Below, one piece after another: positions 26,125-34,193 of a stretch of 64,000 bases of DNA. A program made the position numbers and the translations under genes. A model generated the notes under the pieces. That model searched no databases. It was given only the letters and a program-made list of their open reading frames with translations, and was not told where the DNA came from. Origin of the DNA: Lactococcus ileimucosae (GTDB lineage Bacteria; Bacillota; Bacilli; Lactobacillales; Streptococcaceae); the NCBI RefSeq assembly GCF_943193185.1, contig NZ_CALPDE010000001.1, positions 168,347-232,346 on the forward strand, in the 5' to 3' direction. How positions within the stretch are numbered: position 1 is the stretch's first letter; each line of letters begins with the position of its first letter.

Positions 26125-27155
26125 TTTTTCTCCTTTCTTTGCTTTAGACTATAACCAATAAACCCAGTCATTCCCCCAGCTAGAACCAAAGCACCTAGCC
26201 CTAGAAAGTTTGTCTGGGCATTTTGTTTAGCGCCTTGAGGGCTGACTTGAACCTTGCTTTCACTGTCCACTCTAAGTATATAGGCTTCTTTTAATGTTTC
26301 GTTCCCCTGCCTTGCTTCAATATCTAGTTTATACTCTCCGCCTTTGTTCAACGCTTTTTTCACCTGTAAAGGTAAAGTAATGTCGGCATAGGGTACTACT
26401 GTTCCAGAAGGATAATCTAAGCTTGAATAAAGATTTCCTTTTTTATCTTTTATCGATACCTTGAGTTGAGTTTTCTCTTGCAATACACCCTTATTATTTT
26501 TAAGACGAATGGATTGTTCGTCTGTTTTTATCTCATCAGGTGAAAGCGAAAGAGAGGCTGACTTGTCTCGTTCACCGGACTGCAAAATCAGAGCAACGGC
26601 TGAACTATAAATGTTTAATAAGCTTTGTTCTTTCTCTACCTCATTCGCACGTCGTGTCACATTGATTCCTCCTATTGCAATCTTATTTGTCCAAGAGCTA
26701 GGAATTCTAACTTTAAGAGGAATTTTTTTAGACTCTCCCGGCTGCAATACTACTGTAGCACTTCCTGAGTCCTTATTTTCTCCGATTGAAATGTTTTTGT
26801 AAAAGTCAAAGACTTTTGTATGTGAAAGAAATTTTTTAGCTTCGTCTTCTTTCAGACCATAATCTATAATAAAATTTGAATTCGTGATGGCTTGATTTGA
26901 AGTAATATCAAATGTATTTTTCTGCTTGCCGTTGTTTATTTGAATATATAAAGTGAGTTCTTCACCACTTTTGACATTCAACCACCAGTAACCTAATTTA
27001 TCGTCTATCTGATGTTTTTCAAGTAGTGGACGTGCTGAGAAGTCTGCTCCTGCATTTTCTTGGGCAGCAATGTTTTCTCCCTTTAGCATCAAACCCAAAA
27101 AGCTTGTTAGGAATAAGAGTGAGCATAGTGCAATTTTCTTCTTCATTTCTTTCAT
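26121..27155 (-). CDS. DUF916/DUF3324 WxL-interacting membrane protein
   Basis: 344 residues: signal peptide, DUF916 immunoglobulin-like domain (GYWWLNVKSGEELTLYIQI, about 50-180), DUF3324 domain (about 185-300), one C-terminal transmembrane helix (NFLGLGALVLAGG) and a basic tail. These proteins, CscA in lactobacilli, bind WxL domains and peptidoglycan and anchor the surface complex. It is coupled to the gene at 25552. It lacks the IxNxYAYVIA segment seen in the broken copy upstream, so the two are distinct paralogues. Confidence 0.85.
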   Translation of the reverse strand: MKEMKKKIALCSLLFLTSFLGLMLKGENIAAQENAGADFSARPLLEKHQIDDKLGYWWLNVKSGEELTLYIQINNGKQKNTFDITSNQAITNSNFIIDYGLKEDEAKKFLSHTKVFDFYKNISIGENKDSGSATVVLQPGESKKIPLKVRIPSSWTNKIAIGGINVTRRANEVEKEQSLLNIYSSAVALILQSGERDKSASLSLSPDEIKTDEQSIRLKNNKGVLQEKTQLKVSIKDKKGNLYSSLDYPSGTVVPYADITLPLQVKKALNKGGEYKLDIEARQGNETLKEAYILRVDSESKVQVSPQGAKQNAQTNFLGLGALVLAGGMTGFIGYSLKQRKEKK

Positions 27156-27210
27156 CCTTAATATCTAAATTACAGCACGTTCGGCTAATAATAGAAACAA
27201 TACTGCTTCC

Positions 27211-28348
27211 TTAATCTTCGATATCTTTTTCATTCAATCTTTTCTCAAGTTCAGCTATACGCGCTGTTTTCTCATCCTCCTCTTGGTCCTTTTTGCGTCG
27301 TTTCCAAAGGATGAAGAAGAAGATAAGAATGAGGAACAAGAAGAGAAGAGCAATGATTAACCACTTGATCCAAGAACTGTCTTGCTTTATGGTGACATCT
27401 TTCGCATTAAGCTCCCGTGCTTTGTCCGCTGTAATTTCAAAATCTTGTACGAATGTCCATTCATATTTATATCTTGTTTCATTGCCTTTTTCGTCTTTGA
27501 CTACATAGGCTCCATTTTCATCCTTTTGTCCGTGCACAACCATCTTCATTTGATATTTACCCGGTTGTAACTTCTCCCCATTCAATGCCAAAGGGTAATC
27601 AAAGTTGGAATTGGGAGCCATCTGCATCATCTCTTTGCTTGACTTATATTCAAGCTTAGGGTTGTCAATACCTTTGACAGTTGATGAAAGCTGCATTTGG
27701 TTCAGATAACCCATACTTGGGTTTTGCAGGTTAGCATTAATCACATTTCGATAATTGACTTGACCCGCTGAAACTTTTGTTAGTTTGAGATCTGGAGCCA
27801 CTTTTTCATTTGATTGACTCAGCAGAAGGGCAATAACATAGGCATATTCATTTTGGATACTGATTCCTTTTGTGTCTGTTGTTTTTTTTTGAACTTTGCT
27901 TTTCTTTGTAGGTAAGCCCTCCAGCCATATAACCTTTAAATGCAGATGAAGGCATCTTGACAGTAACTTTTACAGTTTTTGTACTTTTTGGCTCTAGGAC
28001 TATTTCTTCATCAAGTTTCACATAGTCCTTCATGTTATATTTTAAAGAAGAATCAGGTTTTATACTGTTCGGAGAGTATTCTACTACACCATTCAAGTTT
28101 GTTGTTGCACTGGCTAGTCCTTGCTCAACAGTAACCGATTTATCTGTTGAATTGCTCAACTCAACTGTAAGCGTCTGTGTTTGATTAGGATTCATTAAGA
28201 GGTCAAAATACGAAGCCTTACTCGCCTGATTGTCAGGGAGTATGGCTTTAACACTAAAGTTAAATTGGTTGGCAAAAGCTGGCTTTACAAAGATAAACAT
28301 CCCTGCGAGAGCCAATATAAAAACGGCCCATTTTTTAAAGTTTTTCAT
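27211..28348 (-). pseudogene. DUF916/DUF3324 protein (CscA-like) interrupted at an A9 tract
   Basis: The 5' part (27848-28348) gives a signal peptide and DUF916 domain up to YMAGGLTYKEK; the 3' part (about 27211-27880) supplies IQNEYAYVIALLLSQ, the DUF3324 domain, a transmembrane helix and a charged coiled tail. They lie in different frames that meet at nine consecutive A (coding strand, around 27881-27889). Removing one A restores a single frame of 378 residues, normal for the family. It is therefore a frameshift mutant, a sequencing error, or a gene decoded by polymerase slippage. It would serve the WxL proteins encoded upstream (28545-30929). Confidence 0.85.
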
Positions 28349-28544
28349 TTTTTGTTTAACCTCGATAAGAATCTGTTGAATACAGATAGTAATTTATAAA
28401 TAATGCCTTATTCTCTTCTCTCTTGTGGAACAAAGAGAGAAGAGAATATAATTTGCTGAAAAATTTAGAGTGATGTCATCTTTTTAAGGGAAGTTGTTTC
28501 AGCTTAAGCTTTTCACCCGGAACAAAGTTCCTAACGTTCAAAGG

Positions 28545-29264
28545 CTAATTTGCGGGAGTGTCTGTTAGTGTCCAAGTAATCGTAGATTTATAAGTCGTAG
28601 CTAACTTTGTCGTTTTACCCGGAACAAACAGGGATACTGATGAACCTTTACTTGTGTCATCTCCCCATACGAGCAAGTTTGTCCCTGCACCCTTACCAGA
28701 ACTTGCCCCAAGTATCGTACCTGACGAAGCCCCCGGTGTTAAAGTTACTGAAGAAAGCGACTTATTTGCAGGTGCATCAGAGATGGAAACAAGACGACCG
28801 TTCGCAAGTGTCAGTTGAGCACCAGTCAAAGTTGAGCCTGTCCCGGATGAACCCGTTGTAAATTCTGTCGCTTTAACAGAAAGAGACCATCCTGCAAGCG
28901 TTCCACGATTATCCGTCACTTGAACCCAGTTAGGACGAGTTGAACCATCAGAAATTGGATTTGCGGCAGCATTATATGTTCTATCTGCTGAAGTGATTTC
29001 CTGACTCCCAAAATCAAAGCTGGAAGCATAGTCAATAGAGAGAGGGCCATTAGTACCAGGATTGGGTCCGTTTGGATCGGTAGGATCAACGGGTTTAATT
29101 GGTTTTGTGGGATCAACAGGATCCGTTGGTTTAGTTGAAGGAGTGTAGGTAACCTCTCCTTTTGAATTATAAACAGCTTCATCGGCAGCAAAGACTGTCG
29201 ATACTCCAGCAGATGAAGCAAGTAAAGTCAGTAATGTGAAAGAAAGAATTTTTTTCGTTTTCAA
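28545..29264 (-). CDS. WxL domain surface protein
   Basis: 239 residues: signal peptide (cut after VFAA), Pro/Asp/Thr-rich linker with PTDPVDPTKP-like repeats (about 40-75), then a full WxL domain: LSIDYASSFDFG, TDNRGTLAGWSLSV (first motif, WSL) and STITWTLTDTPAN (second motif) at the end. CscB-like. One of a run of three consecutive WxL genes upstream of the broken DUF916 gene. Confidence 0.92.
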   Translation of the reverse strand: MKTKKILSFTLLTLLASSAGVSTVFAADEAVYNSKGEVTYTPSTKPTDPVDPTKPIKPVDPTDPNGPNPGTNGPLSIDYASSFDFGSQEITSADRTYNAAANPISDGSTRPNWVQVTDNRGTLAGWSLSVKATEFTTGSSGTGSTLTGAQLTLANGRLVSISDAPANKSLSSVTLTPGASSGTILGASSGKGAGTNLLVWGDDTSKGSSVSLFVPGKTTKLATTYKSTITWTLTDTPAN

Positions 29265-29290
29265 TATTTATTTTCCTTATTTTTATCTCT

Positions 29291-30076
29291 CTAACTGTTC
29301 TGAGGAAGCTCAGACAGTATCCATTTCAATTGTGTTGTATAGAAGGCTGAGTCTTTAAACGTTTTTCCCGGGACGAAAAGTTGAACATCTGTGTTAAAGC
29401 TTTCTTTTACCCATTGGCCCTCTTTGTTAAGTGTCCTTTGCTCTACAAGTTTACTGCCCCAACGTATCATCCAAGTTCCTGCTCCTGCACCCTTATCTGC
29501 TGCGGCCACAAGAGTTTCTTTCCCGGGGACAAGATCAATTACTTCTTGAGCTCGGGGGGCTGTATCTGTATTTTCTGATACTGCTTCTGGTTTTTTCAAG
29601 GAAAGCATCGCTCCTTTCAGAACAGGGTATTTTGCTCCTGGCTTTCCTTGATGAAACTGAGACACTTCTAAGACTTTCAGCGTCCAGCCTCCCAGTGTCC
29701 CTCGGTTGTCTGTCACTTGGACATAATTAGGTGTTTCAAGTGTTGAAGCATTGTATTTTTGCGATTTGGCATAATAGATTTTATCTTGAGCTGAGACAGC
29801 ATTAAACCCAAAGTCAAAAGAGGAGGCATAATCTATCGATAAAGGACCTGCTGTTCCTGGAGCAGGAGTAACTCCTCCCGGCCAAATGGGAGAAACAGGA
29901 ACTCCTGGTTGCTCTGGACCTGGGCTAGTCGGTGGGGTTATCTTGCTTCCTGCAAGAAAACTAATTTGTCCCAATGCTGGATAGCGTTCAGAGTCAGCTT
30001 TGCTCTTCTCTGAAAAACTTGTGAAAATTATGGAAACTAGAAGTAAAGCTACACTGTATACAGATTTTTTTCTCAT
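29291..30076 (-). CDS. WxL domain surface protein
   Basis: 261 residues: signal peptide, Pro-rich linker (PTSPGPEQPGVPVSP), then the WxL domain with LSIDYASSFDFG, TDNRGTLGGWTLKV and the terminal QLKWILSELPQNS. The insert GAGAGTWMIRWG and the SELP-N ending make it the close paralogue of 32918-33694. It lies 26 bases before the next WxL gene. Confidence 0.92.
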   Translation of the reverse strand: MRKKSVYSVALLLVSIIFTSFSEKSKADSERYPALGQISFLAGSKITPPTSPGPEQPGVPVSPIWPGGVTPAPGTAGPLSIDYASSFDFGFNAVSAQDKIYYAKSQKYNASTLETPNYVQVTDNRGTLGGWTLKVLEVSQFHQGKPGAKYPVLKGAMLSLKKPEAVSENTDTAPRAQEVIDLVPGKETLVAAADKGAGAGTWMIRWGSKLVEQRTLNKEGQWVKESFNTDVQLFVPGKTFKDSAFYTTQLKWILSELPQNS

Positions 30077-30107
30077 TCCACCTGCCTTTCGTTAGCCAGT
30101 GCATCCT

Positions 30108-30929
30108 CTAGTTTCCTGGTGTATCTGAAAGTTTCCAGATAAGAGTTGTCGTGTAAGCTGCTGCCTTTTTAGAAGTGCTTCCTGGAACAGTAAGCGTAAT
30201 CGGAGATTGAGCCGCTACAGCATCCTGAGAGACCGCACTCGAATCGTAATCTGCTGTAGAACCTAGAGCGTATGTCCAGGTGCCCATCCCTTCATTTGCT
30301 TTGGCTGACATCAGAACTTGATCAGAAGTACTTAAAGAAAATGTTGCCGCATTAACATTAGAAGGTTTTGCAGGAGTTACTGTACCATTTGTTACACCCT
30401 TGCTGAACTTGAGGTCGGCGCCCGTCAAGTATGTTCCAAGAGGTGCACCTTTTTCGGGTGTACTTGTGATATTCGTCCCTTTTTCTCTAAATTGTCCATC
30501 TGTTGCCACAGAAAGTGTCCATCCTGCAAAGTTTCCACGTACATCAGTAACCTGTGCATAGTTTGGCACAATGCCAGAAACTGCTCCATTCCCATTAAGT
30601 ATCTTTTGCCCATGAGCATAGTATGTTTCACTTTTCGCGCTAATTTTTTGCTTACCAAATGCCAAACTAGAAGCAAAGTCTAGACTCAACCCCTTTGTTA
30701 CTTCAACAGGAGGTTTTACTGGGTCTGTTGGATCGGGATTTTCTGGCGTTACTGGTTTCTCAGGATCTGTTGGGTCTACTGGTTTGGTCCCCGTATCTCC
30801 TGTTACGAACTCCACATCCCCTGAAGTATCATAGTTCGCGTTTGCAGCAAAAACTGGAGGCGCAATAAGTGGTGCAGCAAGCATCAGTGCTGCAAGCGTT
30901 GCTGCTGATTTGATATAAATTTTATTCAT
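30108..30929 (-). CDS. WxL domain surface protein
   Basis: 273 residues from the ATG at 30929 (MNKIYIKSAATLAALML), which gives a normal signal peptide; the open frame runs 15 codons further without a ribosome binding site. A linker of repeated PTDP/PEKP units (about 50-80) precedes the WxL domain: LSLDFASSLAFG, TDVRGNFAGWTLSV and TTTLIWKLSDTPGN at the end. First gene of the long minus-strand Csc run. Confidence 0.9.
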   Translation of the reverse strand: MNKIYIKSAATLAALMLAAPLIAPPVFAANANYDTSGDVEFVTGDTGTKPVDPTDPEKPVTPENPDPTDPVKPPVEVTKGLSLDFASSLAFGKQKISAKSETYYAHGQKILNGNGAVSGIVPNYAQVTDVRGNFAGWTLSVATDGQFREKGTNITSTPEKGAPLGTYLTGADLKFSKGVTNGTVTPAKPSNVNAATFSLSTSDQVLMSAKANEGMGTWTYALGSTADYDSSAVSQDAVAAQSPITLTVPGSTSKKAAAYTTTLIWKLSDTPGN

Positions 30930-31157
30930 AAGTTTATGGTATTCCTTTGGTTCTTTGTAATTTGTGACAGCCATGAATTTGAGTAATGTTCACTGTCAAA
31001 GTGTCGTTAGTTCGCTTCCTAGAAGAGTACTTCCAAGATGTTCTTTTTAAAACATTGTTCAAGTATTATTCATTTCCTGATTATTCGAAGCCTGTTTTTC
31101 AACCCAGCACCATGTTCTTGCACGTTATCGTATCCACTGTTTGCTTGGGGTTTAGAC

Positions 31158-31163
31158 ATTATA
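31158..31163 (-). promoter_or_regulatory. Possible -10 of the Csc run
   Basis: TATAAT on the minus strand, followed by a leader of about 225 bases before the WxL gene at 30929. The rest of the AT-rich spacer 30930-31460 holds poly-A/T runs and no gene that I can see. Confidence 0.35.
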
Positions 31164-31468
31164 GGCTCAAAGATAGTCATGAAAGTAATAAAAACTTTTT
31201 TAACATCCCCTCTCCAATTCTTTTAAGGTTTTATTAAAATGAGGTAATAAAGTTAGACGTCAATCACCTTAAACCACAAATCTATTTAAGCACACCCCTC
31301 ATTCTTTAGTCAATATTATTTTGAGAATTTTGTTTTTTATTATTTTTTTCAAAAAAAATTTTAAAAAAAATTCACTTAAAAACCAGTAACAGTGCTACTC
31401 TATTTCTTCCAAACTGAAAACACAAACTCTTGCTTTATTCAATATTAATTTCAGAAAAAAGGAATCAT

Positions 31469-31496
31469 TTGCAAATTTTTTTCATTTTGTTATGAT
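31469..31496 (+). promoter_or_regulatory. Promoter of the sortase gene
   Basis: TTGCAA (31469-31474), 16 bases, TATGAT (31491-31496). The -10 overlaps the first in-frame ATG (31492), so translation must start further in. Confidence 0.5.
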
Positions 31497-31521
31497 TGAA
31501 AAAATGAGAAATGGACTAACA

Positions 31522-32283
31522 ATGAAGAAAAAGCACCTAAAAATCCTAATTACTTTACTCACTCTTTTAATGCTCGGAGTTCTCTCCATTCCCTTTTCAA
31601 AATATTTTGGACTGGCAAGTCATTCCCAACTGATAAAAAAGCCAGATATAAAAAATAGCTTGCCTGAGAGAATCCCGAATCCTGAGCCTATTAAAGCGCC
31701 TAATCTGAGGGAAGTGATAAAATCCTACAACACTCCAGATACAACTGCTGTTGGGCAAGTAATCGTGCCGAGTGTTTCTGTCAACCAACCAATTTTTATA
31801 GGTTTGACAAAGGAAAATATGACTCGTGGTGCTGTGAGTCTCTTTCCAAAACGTCAGCCAGATCAACAAAGCTTAACGCTCATTGGACATCATGTTCAGT
31901 ATGACTCTAGTCTTCTCTTTGGTGGTGTCCAGTCCTTAAAAAAACATGCAGATGTTTATGTGCGCTATCTTGATGAGTATTACAACTATAAAGTTGAGTC
32001 AAATCGTATCATCAAAGAAACAGACCTGGCCGCTCTCGAAGATAAGGGCCCTAATTATCTGCTTCTCGTGACTTGCAACAGCGCGACAACAACTCCCTAT
32101 CGTGTTCTTGTCACTGCTAAAAAGGTAACCACACCTTCTAAAAAAGCTCACGCTTCTTTTACTCAGCAGAAAGAGATTATTCAAAAAGCGCATACTAAAA
32201 CCTACTGGATAAAATTTCTACTTCCGTTGTTTCTTGTTATCTTTTTATCAGGGATATTTTTAATATATATTTGGAAATTATGA
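31522..32283 (+). CDS. Sortase, class A-like, with N- and C-terminal membrane helices
   Basis: About 253 residues from the ATG at 31522; in-frame ATGs at 31492 and 31504 fall in or at the promoter. One N-terminal helix is followed by the catalytic domain with His in IGHHV, Cys in LLVTCNSAT and Arg in TPYRVLVTA, all three present. A second transmembrane helix and a short basic end (YIWKL) follow. The gene lies inside the Csc cluster, opposite in orientation, near a protein with an unusual sorting signal, suggesting a dedicated enzyme. Class assignment is by the TC motif; the C-terminal helix is more often seen in class C. Confidence 0.88.
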   Translation: MKKKHLKILITLLTLLMLGVLSIPFSKYFGLASHSQLIKKPDIKNSLPERIPNPEPIKAPNLREVIKSYNTPDTTAVGQVIVPSVSVNQPIFIGLTKENMTRGAVSLFPKRQPDQQSLTLIGHHVQYDSSLLFGGVQSLKKHADVYVRYLDEYYNYKVESNRIIKETDLAALEDKGPNYLLLVTCNSATTTPYRVLVTAKKVTTPSKKAHASFTQQKEIIQKAHTKTYWIKFLLPLFLVIFLSGIFLIYIWKL

Positions 32284-32379
32284 GTAGACTACTGAAAGTG
32301 AAAATAAATGGTGAAAATAAAAAGAAAGTCCAATCTTGCGCTTCATTTTGATAGACTCTCGATAAACAGAACTTTTAAA

Positions 32380-32408
32380 AACCCCCTTCACGATGGGGTT
32401 ATTTTTTT
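32380..32408 (+). terminator. Terminator of the sortase gene
   Basis: AACCCC / GGGGTT stem with a 9-base loop followed by ATTTTTTT. Confidence 0.8.
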
Positions 32409-32436
32409 GTTTAATCTCGTATAATACTTTATACAG

Positions 32437-32895
32437 TTATTTTTCTCCGAAAAGTAACCGCCCTGACATGCTGGAGAGAACTCTTCCAGTGTTGGTTGAC
32501 TGTAAAGCTTCTCCATCCAATATTCTCACTTTTTGTGAACTCTGCAGGGCAACAGCAGTATCTGGTGCAAAGAAATATTTGGCTTTCTTTTTCTTTCTGT
32601 TTTCCTTTTCACTTTTTTCTTTTTCACTTTTTTCTTTTTCACTTTTTTCTTTTTTAATTGGTTCAGACGACTTAGAAGGAGATTGTTTTGATTCCTCTGT
32701 TCTTGTTTCTTGAGGAGCAGGTATCGTTTCTGGATTCTCGGGGCTTACCGTCGTATCTGGCGAAATGGGATTTAGCACTTCAGCAGCCTCAGCAGGTGTT
32801 TGAGATGTTAGTCCTGTCGAACTAAAAGACAATAAGATCAGACCACAAACAAGCCAAGAAGACATCTTAGCTGCTTTTATATTTATTTTTTTCAT
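32437..32895 (-). CDS. Secreted Lys/Glu-repeat protein of unknown function
   Basis: 152 residues from the ATG at 32895, which has AAGGAC 9 bases upstream; the longer frame to 32940 lacks a site. Signal peptide, a Pro/Thr/Ser stretch (VSPENPETIPAPQ), a charged tandem repeat EKSEK (about 90-110) encoded by a 15-bp DNA repeat, and a C-terminal APDTAVALQSSQKVRILDGE-type tail with no membrane anchor, sorting motif or WxL signature. It lies between the sortase and a WxL gene and is likely a cluster-specific component. No family recognised. Confidence 0.6.
   Translation of the reverse strand: MKKINIKAAKMSSWLVCGLILLSFSSTGLTSQTPAEAAEVLNPISPDTTVSPENPETIPAPQETRTEESKQSPSKSSEPIKKEKSEKEKSEKEKSEKENRKKKKAKYFFAPDTAVALQSSQKVRILDGEALQSTNTGRVLSSMSGRLLFGEK
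32604..32652. repeat. 15-bp tandem repeat, about three copies
   Basis: Unit CTTTTTCACTTTTTT repeated in register; encodes the KSEKE repeat of the gene at 32437-32895. Copy number could vary by slippage without breaking the frame. Confidence 0.8.
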
Positions 32896-32917
32896 CGAAG
32901 ATAGTCCTTTTTGTAAT

Positions 32918-33694
32918 TTATTGGTTGTCAGGGAGTTCACTGAGTATCCAAGTTAATTTTGTACGATAGTCAGCAGCATCTTTAGGAGTAATTCCGGGAA
33001 CATACAAGCTAACAGAGGAGCTAAAGTATTTTTCAAGCTTTTCTTTACCCGCGAATAACTTCTTTTTAAACAAATCCTCTTTTCCTCCCCAGCGAATGAT
33101 CCATGTCCCAGCTCCTTCACCTCTTTCTGCTTGAGCAACCATGGTTTCTACTCCTGGTGTCAAATCAAGAACTTCATACGATTTAGGGTGTTTTGAATCG
33201 CCATTCGTAACTGATGTTGCTTTTAGAAAAGACAGAGAAGCCCCTTTCAGCTCCTCATACCTCGATGATTTTCTTGTTTTAAACTGTTTTTCTTCATAAA
33301 CTTTTAAAGTCCAACCCTTAAGTGTCCCTCTATTGTCTGTTATTTGAATAAAATTTGGTGTCACAAGCGAGGAATTAGAGTAGCGTTGAGCTTGTGCAAA
33401 ATAAATTTGATTTTTATTCGAAATTTCATTCATCCCAAAATCAAAACTGCTTGCAAAATCAATAGAAAGATTACCACCGGTGCCTTTATTGGGCTTAGTA
33501 TCGTCTGGATTAATCGGTTCAACAGGGTCATCTGGATTTTCCGGATTTACGGGCGGCGAGATTGCATCAGATGGGGTATAGGCAAGTTCAGCGTTTCCTT
33601 TGTAAGGCCCCGTTTTATCTTCGGCTGCTCCTATTAGCGCGAACTGTAGGGAAAGAAAAAGCCACAGTGAAAAAATTATAATTTTTATATACAT
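32918..33694 (-). CDS. WxL domain surface protein
   Basis: 258 residues: signal peptide (MYIKIIIFSLWLFLSLQFA), Pro/Asp/Asn linker (NPENPDDPVEPINP), then the WxL domain with LSIDFASSFDFG, TDNRGTLKGWTLKV and TKLTWILSELPDNQ at the end. It shares the GAGTWIIRWGGK insert with 29291-30076, marking a duplication. The ATG follows GGAGGGAAG. It starts 39 bases after the anchor-protein gene. Confidence 0.92.
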   Translation of the reverse strand: MYIKIIIFSLWLFLSLQFALIGAAEDKTGPYKGNAELAYTPSDAISPPVNPENPDDPVEPINPDDTKPNKGTGGNLSIDFASSFDFGMNEISNKNQIYFAQAQRYSNSSLVTPNFIQITDNRGTLKGWTLKVYEEKQFKTRKSSRYEELKGASLSFLKATSVTNGDSKHPKSYEVLDLTPGVETMVAQAERGEGAGTWIIRWGGKEDLFKKKLFAGKEKLEKYFSSSVSLYVPGITPKDAADYRTKLTWILSELPDNQ

Positions 33695-33733
33695 CTTCCC
33701 TCCCTACTTGGATTGACTTTGAGTTCTTATTTT

Positions 33734-34051
33734 TCAGAAAATTGTCTTTTCTTCTTTCAAAGTTTTCATCAAGAAGACAGCCACCAAAAAAGGAAAGAGA
33801 GCAAAAACTATAAATTTTACATTTGAGGCATCACCTGCATCTGGTATTTTCCCACTTTTTGCCATTCCTGCTTCATTTTTTTCTTCAGACGACAGAGTAT
33901 TATCTTCATCTTTTGGAGGATGATATTCTCCATAAAATCCTGTCTGCCCATATCCTTCATAGGACACAGCTGCCACAGAAAAATTTATAAAGCTAAAGGA
34001 TATTAAAATTGATAAAAGCAGAGCGGATAAATTTCTCCTTGTTTTCTTCAT
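33734..34051 (-). CDS. Small cell-wall-anchor protein with non-canonical IPDAG sorting signal (CscD-like)
   Basis: 105 residues: signal peptide, a short tyrosine/glycine-rich start (YEGYGQTGFYGEY), an acidic spacer, then KIPDAGD, a hydrophobic stretch (VKFIVFALFPFLVAVFLM) and a short charged tail. This is the layout of an LPXTG sorting signal, but the motif reads I-P-D-A-G, with Ile for Leu and Ala for Thr. Small LPXTG proteins (CscD) accompany WxL complexes in lactobacilli. First structural gene after the Mga-like regulator. Anchoring by the sortase at 31522 is inference. Confidence 0.75.
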   Translation of the reverse strand: MKKTRRNLSALLLSILISFSFINFSVAAVSYEGYGQTGFYGEYHPPKDEDNTLSSEEKNEAGMAKSGKIPDAGDASNVKFIVFALFPFLVAVFLMKTLKEEKTIF

Positions 34052-34150
34052 TCAGCCTTCCTCCTAGATAGTCATTGTATTTACTAATTCTAACATTTCA
34101 CATTAAAGAAATCATTTTTATTTTTTTTTTCAAAAATAAAAATAAAACAA

Positions 34151-34180
34151 AAAAATCGAAAAAATGAATTTACGATTTTT
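34151..34180 (-). terminator. Terminator of the Mga-like regulator gene
   Basis: AAAAATCG / CGATTTTT stem with a 14-base loop, T-rich on both sides, 13 bases after the stop codon. Confidence 0.7.
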
Positions 34181-34193
34181 TAACAATATAATA

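Noticed and set aside
28545..30929. CRISPR-like repeats in the WxL genes
   Set aside because: The short repeated units encode Pro/Asp/Thr linkers in frame; there are no regular repeats with unique spacers.
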